A stretch of 22,169 nucleotides of DNA, from IMG/VR virus record IMGVR_UViG_3300040856_002405, positions 1 through 22,169 of that record; one strand, 5' to 3'. Below are positions 1 to 6,337 of the stretch, one piece after another. The stretch is from a virus. The position numbers and the translations under genes were made by a program. Below the pieces are notes generated by a model. The model had not been told where the DNA came from, searched no databases, and saw only the letters and a program-made list of their open reading frames with translations. The first letter of the stretch is position 1; each line of letters opens with the position of its first letter.

Positions 1-1
1 T

Positions 2-430
2 CAGGGAAGATCCCTCAATTCCAAATCTGTTAAATATATCACTGTGATGTTTAATGATGACGCACCAAAAATCTACGGTCTCGATAAGGTCAAGAAAAAT
101 GAAACTGTCTACATTACAGAAGGACCATTCGATAGCACCTTCATTCACAACGCGATTGCCCTATGCGGTGCAGATGGTGATGTGGATAAGTGGGGCATTA
201 ACGATTGTGTTTGGATTTACGATAACGAACCTCGTAATACAGAAATCTTATCAAGAATTTCCCGTGTTATCGGAGATGGACAGAAAGTTGTCATCTGGCC
301 TTCGTCAATAAATGAAAAGGATATTAATGACATGGTGCTCTCTGGACTTGACGTTCAGAGTGTGATAGAATGTAATACTTACTCAGGATTAGAAGCAAAA
401 CTTAAGTTTACTACTTGGAAAAAAATATGA
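2..430 (+). CDS. 61: T4 gp61-like DNA primase, 3' part (5' end outside window)
   Basis: The reading frame is open from base 2, so this is the C-terminal part of a longer protein; GTG at 44 is only the first possible start inside the window. The visible part contains a TOPRIM-like core: TEGPFD at about 116-133 gives the conserved Glu, and YDNEPRN at about 218-238 gives the acidic Asp/Glu cluster that binds metal. T4-type gp61 makes RNA primers for lagging-strand synthesis together with the gp41 helicase in the cytoplasm. The stop overlaps the next start (ATGA at 427-430), so it is translationally coupled to nrdA. The family call rests on motif resemblance and on the neighbouring nrdA and nrdB. 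Confidence 0.8.
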   Translation, partial: QGRSLNSKSVKYITVMFNDDAPKIYGLDKVKKNETVYITEGPFDSTFIHNAIALCGADGDVDKWGINDCVWIYDNEPRNTEILSRISRVIGDGQKVVIWPSSINEKDINDMVLSGLDVQSVIECNTYSGLEAKLKFTTWKKI

Positions 431-2724
431 GCAACGGAACAAAGGTAGTCAAGAGAAATGGTCGAATTGAAACTCTTGACCTAGATAAGATGCACATCAT
501 GGTGGATGAGGCATGTAAAGGTCTTGCAGGAGTATCTGCGAGTCAAGTAGAAATGAAGTCTGGCATTCAATTTTACGACGGCATTTCTACAAATGAGATT
601 CAGCAGATTCTGATTCGTAGTGCAAGTGATTTGATTGATCTTGATCACCCAAATTATCAGTTTGTTGCTGCAAGACTTCTTCTGTTTTCTGTGAGGAAGT
701 CTTTGTATGGAATGATTCGGGATTTTCCACATCTTGAAGATCATATTATGAATTGTACAAACAATGAGGTTTATGATAAAGATATTTTTCTTAAATACTC
801 TAAGGAGGAGATTGATAAAGCTAATTCCTTTATTGATCATCACCGTGACTACCTATTCACTTATGCAGGTCTACGTCAGGTCGTTGACAAGTACCTTGTG
901 CAGGATAGAAGTACTGGAAGGGTATATGAAACCCCACAGTTCATGTACATTATGATTGCTCTGACAATCTTTGCAGAGTATCCAAAAGAAACCAGAATGT
1001 CATATGTCAAGAGGTATTATGACGCAATCTCAAAGCACAAAATCAACATCCCCACTCCCATCATGGCAGGAGTGCGGACGCCACTTCGACAATTTGCTAG
1101 TTGTGTTCTTGTTGATGTTGATGACTCCCTCGATTCTATCTTTAGCAGTGATATGGCTATTGGCAGATATGTCGCACAAAGGGCGGGAATCGGTATCAAC
1201 GCAGGTAGAATCCGTGGCATCAACGCTAAAATCAGAGGCGGAGAAGTTCAACACACTGGTGTTGTACCATTTCTCAAGAAGTTTGAAGCAACTGTCCGAT
1301 GCTGCACGCAAAATGGCATACGAGGTGGATCCGCGACAGTCCACTTCCCAATCTGGCACCAAGAAATAGAAGATATTATTGTCCTTAAAAACAATAAAGG
1401 AACTGAAGATAATCGTGTTCGTAAACTAGACTATTCAATCCAAATCAGCAAACTTTTCTATGAACGTTTCATCCAAGATAAAGAGATCTCCCTCTTCTCT
1501 CCACACGACGTTCCTGGTTTGTATGATGCTTTTGGCACTGATAGATTTGATGCACTATACAATGATTATGAACGAAATGCATCTGTTCCAAGAAAGACTG
1601 TCAGGGCTCAAGAACTCATTCTGGATATTCTGAAAGAGCGTGCTGAAACTGGTCGTTTGTATCTGATGAATATTGACCATTGTAATAGTCATTCTTCCTT
1701 TAAGGATAAGGTTAATATGAGTAACCTTTGCCAAGAGATTACTTTGCCAACTGATCCTATTCAACATATTGATGATGATATGGGAGAGATTGCACTTTGT
1801 ATTCTTTCTGCTATCAATGTTGGTAAGGTTAAGTCTGATGAAGAACTGGAAGAACTTTGTGAGCTTTCTGTCCGTGGACTGGAAGAACTTATCGACTACC
1901 AGAAGTATCCTGTAAAGGCAGCAGAACGCGCTACAAAGGCACGCAGATCCCTTGGAGTAGGTTTTATTGGTCTGGCACACTATTTGGCGAAACTTGGATT
2001 CAACTACGATTCTCAGGAAGCCTGGGATGCTGTAAATGGTCTTTCTGAATCGTTCCAATATTATCTTCTGAAAGCATCGAATGAGATTGCTAAGGAGAAG
2101 GGTTGGTGTACTGATTTTGGTCGCACAAAGTATGCTGATGGTATTCTGCCAATTGATACATACAAGAAGGATGTAGATGAAATTTCAAACCTAGAGTTGC
2201 AACATGATTGGGAAGGTCTTAGAGCATCTATCTTGGAACACGGATTGCGACACAGCACATTGTCCGCACAGATGCCATCGGAGAGCAGTTCCGTTGTGTC
2301 AAATGCAACCAATGGAATCGAACCACCAAGAGATTACTTGTCCGTTAAGAAGTCGAAGAAGGGAACACTCAAACAGATTGTTCCACAATATCAAACTCTT
2401 AAACACAATTATACTTTACTGTGGGATATGGAGTCCAATCGTGGTTATATTAATATTGTTGCTATGATGCAAAAATATTTTGACCAAGCAATAAGTGGTA
2501 ATTGGAGTTATAACCCAGAGAACTATCCTGACAATGAAGTTCCTGTATCTGTAATGGCACAAGATCTTCTTACAACTTACAAGTATGGTTGGAAGACAAG
2601 TTATTATCAGAACACTTATGATGGAAAGAAGGACGAAGAAGACTTTGAAAAAGTGGAACTTAAAAATCTAATAAATGATATTATGGAGTCCGAAGAGGAC
2701 GATTGTGAAAGCTGTAAAATTTAA
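427..2724 (+). CDS. nrdA: Class Ia ribonucleoside-diphosphate reductase, large (alpha) subunit
   Basis: Reduces ribonucleoside diphosphates to deoxyribonucleotides for phage DNA synthesis, with NrdB. The protein has 765 residues, close to the 761 of E. coli NrdA. An ATP-cone begins at the N-terminus (KVVKRNGR). Key residues are all visible: redox pair C226 (ASCVLVD) and C458 (IALC), thiyl C435 with N433 and E437 (NLCQE), the radical-transfer pair Y726-Y727 (SYYQNT), and C-terminal shuttle cysteines C760 and C763. The C-terminal pair is CxxC, where E. coli has a wider spacing. An upstream in-frame TTG at 415 exists, but ATG 427, which overlaps the primase stop, is the natural start. nrdB follows after 11 bases. 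Confidence 0.97.
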   Translation: MSNGTKVVKRNGRIETLDLDKMHIMVDEACKGLAGVSASQVEMKSGIQFYDGISTNEIQQILIRSASDLIDLDHPNYQFVAARLLLFSVRKSLYGMIRDFPHLEDHIMNCTNNEVYDKDIFLKYSKEEIDKANSFIDHHRDYLFTYAGLRQVVDKYLVQDRSTGRVYETPQFMYIMIALTIFAEYPKETRMSYVKRYYDAISKHKINIPTPIMAGVRTPLRQFASCVLVDVDDSLDSIFSSDMAIGRYVAQRAGIGINAGRIRGINAKIRGGEVQHTGVVPFLKKFEATVRCCTQNGIRGGSATVHFPIWHQEIEDIIVLKNNKGTEDNRVRKLDYSIQISKLFYERFIQDKEISLFSPHDVPGLYDAFGTDRFDALYNDYERNASVPRKTVRAQELILDILKERAETGRLYLMNIDHCNSHSSFKDKVNMSNLCQEITLPTDPIQHIDDDMGEIALCILSAINVGKVKSDEELEELCELSVRGLEELIDYQKYPVKAAERATKARRSLGVGFIGLAHYLAKLGFNYDSQEAWDAVNGLSESFQYYLLKASNEIAKEKGWCTDFGRTKYADGILPIDTYKKDVDEISNLELQHDWEGLRASILEHGLRHSTLSAQMPSESSSVVSNATNGIEPPRDYLSVKKSKKGTLKQIVPQYQTLKHNYTLLWDMESNRGYINIVAMMQKYFDQAISGNWSYNPENYPDNEVPVSVMAQDLLTTYKYGWKTSYYQNTYDGKKDEEDFEKVELKNLINDIMESEEDDCESCKI

Positions 2725-2735
2725 TTAGAGGGCAT

Positions 2736-3914
2736 ATGCAGTACGATTTTGTAACATCCAAAGATAAGAATGAAATGAATGGGATTACGGTTTTTAATAC
2801 TGAACAAGTGAACACTAAAAAGCAACCTATGTTTTTTGGTAAACCTTTGGGAGTTCAAAGATACGACTCTTACAAATATCCAGTCTTCGATAAACTTACT
2901 ACACAACAACTAGGATATTTCTGGAGACCTGAGGAGGTCTCCCTCCAGAAGGATCGTGGCGATTATCATACTCTACGTCCTGAACAAAAGCATATCTACA
3001 CTTCTAATCTGAAGTATCAGATCATGCTTGATTCTGTTCAGGGTCGTGGTCCTGGTATGGCATTCATTCCCTACTGCTCACTTCCTGAACTGGAAGCGTG
3101 TATGGAAGTTTGGGGATTTATGGAGATGATTCATTCACGCTCTTATACCTATATCATCAAAAATGTTTATTCAGATCCTTCAGTGGTCTTTGATACTATC
3201 ATTGGCGATGAGCGCATTCTAGAGCGTGCTGAGAGCGTTACAGAGTCCTACAACGACTTCATCAACTCTGCTCATTTTTATGGTGTTTCTGACCAGTGGA
3301 AGCACCGCCTTGAAGGTGTTGAATATGCAAAAGAATCTCTGAAAGAAGTCAAGCGCAAACTCTATCGTGCAATTGCGAATGTTAATATCCTTGAGGGTAT
3401 TCGCTTCTATGTTTCCTTCGCTTGCAGCTTTGCTTTTGGTGAACTGAAACTTATGGAAGGTTCTGCTAAGATTATTTCTTTGATTGCTCGTGATGAGAAT
3501 CAGCATCTTGCTATCACTCAGAACATTCTGAACAAGTGGCGTGATGGTGATGATCCTGAGATGAAGCAGATTGCTAAGGAAGAGGAAGAGTGGGTCTATG
3601 CTATGTTTGACCGTGCAGTAAATGAAGAGAAGAAGTGGGCAGACTATCTCTTCAAAGATGGATCTATGATTGGTTTGAATGATAAACTTCTTCAACAGTA
3701 TGTTGAGTGGATTGCTAATCGCCGCATTAAAGCAATTGGTCTGAAACCTCAGTATGATATTTCTGCCAATAACAACCCTCTTCCTTGGACTCAGAACTGG
3801 ATTTCTTCTAAAGGACTTCAGGTCGCACCACAAGAAACAGAAGTAGAAAGTTACATTGTTGGGGGTATTAAGCAAGATGTCAAAGCAAACACATTCTCAG
3901 GATTCAAACTCTGA
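2736..3914 (+). CDS. nrdB: Class Ia ribonucleoside-diphosphate reductase, small (beta) subunit
   Basis: Carries the di-iron tyrosyl radical used by NrdA. The protein has 392 residues. Iron ligands and radical residue can be matched to E. coli NrdB: D99 (MLDSVQGR), E130 and H133 (EMIHSRSY), radical tyrosine Y137, E220 (ILEGIRFY), and E254 with H257 (RDENQH). Near the C-terminus ESYIVGG supplies Y373, the counterpart of E. coli Y356 in the radical-transfer path. An AGAGGG Shine-Dalgarno element lies just before ATG 2736. The gene is about 15 residues longer than E. coli NrdB, mainly at the N-terminus. It is co-directional with nrdA, 11 bases apart, and certainly one transcription unit. Confidence 0.97.
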   Translation: MQYDFVTSKDKNEMNGITVFNTEQVNTKKQPMFFGKPLGVQRYDSYKYPVFDKLTTQQLGYFWRPEEVSLQKDRGDYHTLRPEQKHIYTSNLKYQIMLDSVQGRGPGMAFIPYCSLPELEACMEVWGFMEMIHSRSYTYIIKNVYSDPSVVFDTIIGDERILERAESVTESYNDFINSAHFYGVSDQWKHRLEGVEYAKESLKEVKRKLYRAIANVNILEGIRFYVSFACSFAFGELKLMEGSAKIISLIARDENQHLAITQNILNKWRDGDDPEMKQIAKEEEEWVYAMFDRAVNEEKKWADYLFKDGSMIGLNDKLLQQYVEWIANRRIKAIGLKPQYDISANNNPLPWTQNWISSKGLQVAPQETEVESYIVGGIKQDVKANTFSGFKL

Positions 3915-4095
3915 AGATCTATCTTCTATATGGGAGGAGATGGATGATATAGAACCATTAACTCCTATTGCAAGACTTTCTGAATTGGATTATTGTATAG
4001 ATTCATATAAAGAAGCAGCAAAATATGATGAGTATTTGTTTGGAGATTATGACTATTGTAAAGAATGGGTAGGTATAACTACCTTAGATGTATAG
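3877..4095 (+). CDS. Small acidic hypothetical protein overlapping nrdB
   Basis: A 72-residue acidic protein (MSKQTHSQDSN at the start, then SSIWEEMDDIEP and a Tyr/Asp-rich C-terminus). It starts at ATG 3877 inside the last 38 bases of nrdB in another frame, with a GGGGG tract 11 bases upstream that could act as a weak ribosome site. The frame is open a little further upstream from TTG 3856, but ATG is preferred. It ends three bases before a clear terminator, making it the last gene of the nrd unit. I recognise no domain, and its role is unknown. Confidence 0.65.
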   Translation: MSKQTHSQDSNSEDLSSIWEEMDDIEPLTPIARLSELDYCIDSYKEAAKYDEYLFGDYDYCKEWVGITTLDV

Positions 4096-4097
4096 AT

Positions 4098-4125
4098 AGA
4101 GGAGCGTTATAACTCCTCTTTTTCT
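4098..4125 (+). terminator. Rho-independent terminator after the nrd unit
   Basis: A 7-bp perfect stem AGAGGAG (4098-4104) / CTCCTCT (4113-4119) with an 8-base loop is followed by a T run (4119-4123). It closes the primase-nrdA-nrdB-small-gene unit. The stem sequence is nearly the same as in the terminator before the sugar island at 8761. Confidence 0.85.
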
Positions 4126-4126
4126 A

Positions 4127-4285
4127 ATGATTGGTCTTACGGATATTTTCACACTCAAATCAAGACTTGATAAACTCAAGAATCATATCGACACAGAAAA
4201 TGCAACTCCACGTGAGAAAGAACTTGCTCATAAATATCTGAGCAAAGCTATTGACTATGTGAATGAGTTGCAGTTATACTACTGA
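4127..4285 (+). CDS. Small hypothetical protein, 52 residues
   Basis: An ORF from ATG 4127 to TGA 4283-4285 encodes 52 residues, starting MIGLTDIFTLKSRLDKL and ending ELQLYY. It is highly charged and mostly helical in character (LKSRLDKLKNHI, then EKELAHKYLSKAIDYV), looking like a two-helix bundle. It lies immediately after the nrd terminator and overlaps the GIY-YIG gene by 23 bases, a packing typical of real phage genes. No Shine-Dalgarno sequence is visible. Function not recognised. Confidence 0.6.
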   Translation: MIGLTDIFTLKSRLDKLKNHIDTENATPREKELAHKYLSKAIDYVNELQLYY

Positions 4286-4718
4286 TGAAACCTATGACAA
4301 TCCCTGGATTTATAATGGCGAGGTTTTTACTTCTAGCGATATTGGGGACTACTTTGGGTTTGTTTATCTCATTACCAATAAGTCCAACAACAGAAAATAT
4401 GTCGGAAGGAAATACTTCTTCTCTTTTAGAACGCCTAAGGGGAAGAAACGAAAAGTAAAATCAGAATCTGACTGGAAAAACTATTATGGGTCTTGTACAG
4501 AACTTAAAGAAGATTTGGAAAATTATGGAAAGGGGATATTCGGACGGACTATCCTCTCCCTCCATAAAACAAAAGGAAAAACCAATTTTGAAGAAACCAG
4601 ACAACTCTTTATCAACGGAGTCCTTACAGAAAGACTTGACAACGGAGAACCAGCATTCTATAATAGCAACATCCTCAACAGATACTTCCGAAAAGATTAC
4701 TATGAATGCGAAGATTGA
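4263..4718 (+). CDS. GIY-YIG family endonuclease, SegE-like
   Basis: A 151-residue protein with a single GIY-YIG nuclease domain. GFVYLITN at residues 32-39 is the GIY strand and KYVGRKYF at 45-52 is the YIG strand; downstream come conserved charged residues around E110-E111 (NFEETRQLF) and N134-N136 (FYNSN). The combination KYxGRK plus the short length matches the SegE-type proteins of T4-like phages, which in T4 are free-standing homing endonucleases cutting related phage DNA. No separate DNA-binding domain is seen, so it may be a minimal nuclease. It overlaps genes on both sides (23 bases upstream, 17 downstream). The family call is firm; homing activity is inferred. Confidence 0.8.
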   Translation: MSCSYTTDETYDNPWIYNGEVFTSSDIGDYFGFVYLITNKSNNRKYVGRKYFFSFRTPKGKKRKVKSESDWKNYYGSCTELKEDLENYGKGIFGRTILSLHKTKGKTNFEETRQLFINGVLTERLDNGEPAFYNSNILNRYFRKDYYECED

Positions 4719-4920
4719 ACCAGTGAAGCAAGTTGTGGATTGGTCAATAGATAGAATTCACCAGTTATCAGATATACCAGATATTGAATCCCAATTCGAT
4801 GCTGTGGCAATTGCTGAAGAATTTTCTGAATGGATTAACCCAGAAGAAGGGAAAAAGGAAATTGAGTATATATGTCTTGAAAACCAAGACTTTGGAAATC
4901 AAGAGATAGATACTCCATAA
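4702..4920 (+). CDS. Small acidic hypothetical protein
   Basis: A 72-residue protein from ATG 4702 (MNAKIEPVKQVVDW) to TAA 4918-4920. The frame is open upstream to 4486, but that part is only the shifted shadow of the nuclease gene, and ATG 4702 gives a normal 17-base overlap with it. It is acidic (EEFSEWINPEEGKKEIEY) with no cysteines in motifs and no membrane segment. Its stop codon lies within a late-promoter-like box that serves the next gene. Function not recognised. Confidence 0.6.
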   Translation: MNAKIEPVKQVVDWSIDRIHQLSDIPDIESQFDAVAIAEEFSEWINPEEGKKEIEYICLENQDFGNQEIDTP

Positions 4921-4923
4921 ATA
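4916..4923 (+). promoter_or_regulatory. T4-type late promoter box CATAAATA
   Basis: CATAAATA differs from the T4 late consensus TATAAATA at one base. It lies 31 bases before the ATG of the coiled-coil gene at 4954, the right distance for a short leader. In T4-like phages this box is read by host RNA polymerase with gp55/gp33. Confidence 0.55.
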
Positions 4924-4953
4924 AAATCTGTAATTTGCAATTTTTTACAAACA

Positions 4954-5175
4954 ATGACTGAACAACAAGAACACCTTACTAATCTTTTGAATCAGCGACA
5001 ACAACTTGCTGCTGAGATTGAAAAACTTCAGGGACAATCTTCATCCGCAAGAGAAACTTTCTTTAAAGTTCAAGGTGCCATTGAGTATCTTGCACAGATT
5101 GGTGTAACTCTTCCAGAACCAGAAGTCACCGAAGAGACCCAAGAAGCACCTGCTGAAGAAACTGCAGCAGAGTGA
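4954..5175 (+). CDS. Coiled-coil protein, unknown function
   Basis: A 73-residue protein. Residues 1-35 are strongly coiled-coil (LTNLLNQRQQLAAEIEKLQ), residues 36-53 form a second helix, and the last 20 are an acidic Glu/Ala/Thr-rich tail. The gene has its own late-promoter-like box and a leader with a T-rich stretch, so it may be expressed with structural genes. Small proteins of this shape are common in T4-like cyanophages, to my memory without an assigned function. ATG 4954 is the only sensible start; a recognisable Shine-Dalgarno sequence is absent. Confidence 0.7.
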   Translation: MTEQQEHLTNLLNQRQQLAAEIEKLQGQSSSARETFFKVQGAIEYLAQIGVTLPEPEVTEETQEAPAEETAAE

Positions 5176-5176
5176 T

Positions 5177-5205
5177 TTGACAAAACCGACCTTCTATCTT
5201 AGAAT
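5177..5205 (+). promoter_or_regulatory. Sigma70-type early promoter for the tRNA cluster
   Basis: TTGACA (5177-5182), a 17-base spacer, then TAGAAT (5200-5205). The expected start is near 5212, eight bases before tRNA-Arg. The -35 box begins right after the stop codon of the preceding gene. Confidence 0.85.
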
Positions 5206-5219
5206 ATGAGGGTCCTTAT

Positions 5220-5291
5220 GGGCTCATAGTTAAGCGGATATAACTACCGCCTTCTAAGCGGTCGTCCCTGGTTCGATTCCAGGTGAGCCTG
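5220..5291 (+). tRNA. tRNA-Arg (UCU)
   Basis: Acceptor GGGCTCA (5220-5226) pairs with TGAGCCT (5284-5290), with one G-U at the first pair. The anticodon stem ACCGC/GCGGT encloses loop CTTCTAA, so the anticodon is TCT at 5253-5255, reading AGA and AGG. The T arm is CCTGG-TTCGATT-CCAGG. CCA is not encoded. It is first in the cluster, directly after the early promoter. Confidence 0.95.
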
Positions 5292-5292
5292 T

Positions 5293-5371
5293 TGGAGTTT
5301 ATCTCCATATATAAAAGTGATAGAGGGTAAGTCCCTGTTATATCCTTATGAGGTATATCACACTTACTCCA
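5293..5371 (+). ncRNA. Candidate structured RNA between tRNA-Arg and tRNA-Gly
   Basis: No ORF lies here, but nested inverted repeats do. TGGAGT (5293-5298) can pair with ACTCCA (5366-5371); inside it GTGATA (5317-5322) pairs with TATCAC (5356-5361); inside that are two hairpins, AGGG/CCCT (5324-5327 / 5333-5336) and ATAT-CCT / AGG-(T)-ATAT around 5340-5358. The first strand can instead form a local hairpin TGGAG/CTCCA (5293-5297 / 5303-5307), so two exclusive folds are possible. There is no T-arm-like sequence, so it is not a plain tRNA. It may be a stable small RNA or a processing spacer. Confidence 0.45.
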
Positions 5372-5377
5372 TCAAAT

Positions 5378-5448
5378 GCGAGTGTGGTGTAGCGGTAACA
5401 TGCGAGCCTTCCAAGCTCTTGTCACGGGTTCGATCCCCGTCACTCGCT
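5378..5448 (+). tRNA. tRNA-Gly (UCC)
   Basis: Acceptor GCGAGTG (5378-5384) pairs with CACTCGC (5441-5447); the discriminator is T, usual for tRNA-Gly. Anticodon loop CTTCCAA gives TCC at 5410-5412, reading GGA. The T arm is CGGG-TTCGAT-CCCCG-like. It is followed by a small hairpin GAACC-TTTG-GGTTC (5451-5464) that separates it from tRNA-Asn. Confidence 0.95.
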
Positions 5449-5468
5449 CTGAACCTTTGGGTTCTTAT

Positions 5469-5540
5469 TCCACAATAGCTCAGCGGTAGAGTCGGTGACT
5501 GTTAATCACTTGGTCCCTGGTTCGAATCCAGGTTGTGGAG
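5469..5540 (+). tRNA. tRNA-Asn (GUU)
   Basis: Acceptor TCCACAA (5469-5475) pairs with TTGTGGA (5533-5539). Anticodon stem GGTGA/TCACT encloses CTGTTAA, so the anticodon is GTT at 5501-5503. The T arm is CCTGG-TTCGAAT-CCAGG. CCA is not encoded. Confidence 0.95.
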
Positions 5541-5731
5541 TTGGTAGTCCTTAGCGATTAACTAAGTAGACGCCATGATCTCCAGATGCCATTTGGTAGT
5601 TTCCTTAGTCTGGGGTGATATAAAGGGTCAAACTACCTGTAGGTGCCAAAACCGCTCCTCATCCCTAGTATTCTGTGGGTGAGTGAATGTAAAGAGTGGG
5701 GACATAGGTAAAGTCCCCAACGCCTACCATA
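5541..5731 (+). ncRNA. Candidate structured RNA, about 190 bases, inside the tRNA cluster
   Basis: No plausible ORF, but dense base pairing. (a) CTTAG/CTAAG hairpin at 5550-5566 with a 7-base loop. (b) GGTAGTTT (5595-5602) pairs with AAACTACC (5630-5637), and CCTT/AAGG continue the helix inward after a 3-base bulge, giving 12 pairs. (c) CTCA-CCC (5658-5665, one bulged T) pairs with GGGTGAG (5677-5683). (d) TGGGGAC (5697-5703) pairs with GTCCCCA (5713-5719). (e) GTAGG (5639-5643) pairs with CCTAC (5723-5727) and encloses (c) and (d). The segment TTGGTAGT..CCTTAG occurs twice (5541 and 5593). T4 makes stable RNAs of unknown function from its tRNA cluster, which is a loose parallel only. Confidence 0.5.
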
Positions 5732-5732
5732 A

Positions 5733-5804
5733 CCTCTGGTAGTCTATTGGTAAGGACAGGCGGACAACGCACTTGGAAACTAGGTTCGATTCCTAGACAG
5801 AGGT
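5733..5804 (+). tRNA. tRNA-like gene with an abnormal anticodon arm
   Basis: Much of a tRNA is present. Acceptor CCTCTGG (5733-5739) pairs with ACAGAGG (5797-5803), six pairs plus one G-A mismatch, or seven pairs if shifted one base out. Then T8, D arm GTCT-ATTGGTAA-GGAC, and a perfect T arm CTAGG-TTCGATT-CCTAG (5780-5796). The 21 bases where the anticodon stem, loop and variable region belong (5759-5779) do not form a 5-bp stem with a 7-base loop: the expected loop reads ACAACGC without T33. The best fold there is GCG/CGC around GACAA. I cannot assign an amino acid; it may be degenerate or do another job. Confidence 0.5.
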
Positions 5805-5807
5805 CAC

Positions 5808-5880
5808 GGGAGCATAGCTCAGCGGTAGCAGCGTCTGCTTTACACGCAGAATGTCGGGGGTTCGAATCCCTCTGCTCCCA
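5808..5880 (+). tRNA. tRNA-Val (UAC)
   Basis: Acceptor GGGAGCA (5808-5814) pairs with TGCTCCC (5873-5879), discriminator A. Anticodon stem TCTGC/GCAGA encloses TTTACAC, giving TAC at 5841-5843. The T arm is canonical (GGGGG-TTCGAAT-CCCTC-like). It starts three bases after the preceding tRNA-like gene, so the two must be processed from one transcript. Confidence 0.95.
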
Positions 5881-5881
5881 T

Positions 5882-5889
5882 GATAAATA
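5882..5889 (+). promoter_or_regulatory. T4-type late promoter box GATAAATA
   Basis: GATAAATA differs from the late consensus at one base. It lies just after tRNA-Val and 29 bases before the zinc-ribbon gene at 5918, so it can add late expression to a gene otherwise read from the early tRNA transcript. Confidence 0.55.
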
Positions 5890-5917
5890 AAACAGAATAA
5901 CTCCAAATGAATATATT

Positions 5918-6175
5918 ATGGATACGATAAGAGTAAGGTGTAAGAACTGTAATAAAGAATTAGAGGGACATCCCACAAAAACAATATCTTGTGGTTGTCC
6001 TAATATGACAACAATAAGAGGAGAACAGATATCAGGTATTGACTTATCTAAGGTTGTTATGTTAAACTTATACAAAGAGGAAAGAAAAAAGAATTTCTTA
6101 ACTCATGAAGACATTGCTTGGCAACAGGCAAGAAGGGATCGAAAAGTTCGTAAATTAGACTTTGAGATTAGATAA
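5918..6175 (+). CDS. Small zinc-ribbon-like protein
   Basis: An 85-residue protein. Four cysteines form a likely zinc site: C8 and C11 (RCKNCNKEL) with C25 and C27 (SCGCPN). The rest is charged, with a basic C-terminus (QQARRDRKVRKLDF) that could bind nucleic acid. To my memory, proteins with the N-terminal pattern CxxC..ELEGHPTKTISCGCPNMTT are conserved in cyanophages with no known function. It sits between tRNA-Val and tRNA-Ser behind a late-promoter-like box. ATG 5918 is chosen because the cysteine motif follows at once. Confidence 0.75.
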   Translation: MDTIRVRCKNCNKELEGHPTKTISCGCPNMTTIRGEQISGIDLSKVVMLNLYKEERKKNFLTHEDIAWQQARRDRKVRKLDFEIR

Positions 6176-6180
6176 AACTT

Positions 6181-6264
6181 GGAAAGGTGACCGAGTGGTT
6201 TAAGGTAGCAATCTTGAAAATTGCCGTGTTAGTAGCACCGTGGGTTCGAATCCCACCCTTTCCG
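6181..6264 (+). tRNA. tRNA-Ser (UGA)
   Basis: A class II tRNA. Acceptor GGAAAGG (6181-6187) pairs with CCTTTCC (6257-6263), discriminator G as expected for Ser. Anticodon stem GCAAT/ATTGC encloses CTTGAAA, giving TGA at 6215-6217, reading TCA. A long variable arm with GTG/CAC follows, and the T arm is GTGGG-TTCGAAT-CCCAC. Confidence 0.95.
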
Positions 6265-6278
6265 TTTAGTAACAACAA

Positions 6279-6312
6279 AGACATTAAAATGTTAAGAGAT
6301 GATTTAATGTCT
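6279..6312 (+). repeat. 10-bp perfect inverted repeat upstream of a small membrane gene
   Basis: AGACATTAAA (6279-6288) and TTTAATGTCT (6303-6312) are exact reverse complements around a 14-base loop. There is no T run after it, so it is not a standard terminator. A 15-codon ORF (ATG 6289, starting MLRDDLMS) begins in its loop and ends at TAA 6334-6336, one base before ATG 6338. The structure could shield a ribosome site, act as an operator, or mark the end of the tRNA-Ser precursor. Confidence 0.5.
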
Positions 6313-6337
6313 ACATATGAATATATGGGATTATAAA

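Noticed and set aside
971-1369. Plus-strand ORF of 132 codons in another frame of nrdA
   Set aside because: No ribosome site, and fully inside a verified gene; low-complexity Ser/Arg composition of a shadow frame.
1555-2058. Minus-strand ORF of 167 codons opposite nrdA
   Set aside because: Shadow of nrdA, whose catalytic residues lie in the same bases on the other strand.
3219-3875. Minus-strand ORF of 218 codons opposite nrdB
   Set aside because: It is the shadow of the well-supported nrdB frame, with no ribosome site and an unlikely composition.
4229-4236. CATAAATA inside the 52-residue gene
   Set aside because: Matches the late box but is read as ordinary codons CAT-AAA-TA; without expression data it is not counted as a promoter.
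5541-5731. Group I intron remnant
   Set aside because: No recognisable P7/P3 core or split tRNA/gene halves on the two sides; the flanking tRNA-Asn is complete.
5665-6075. Minus-strand ORF of 136 codons containing WEQRDSNPRHSACKADA
   Set aside because: It is the antisense reading of tRNA-Val and the tRNA-like gene; this peptide pattern is a known artefact of tRNA genes translated backwards.
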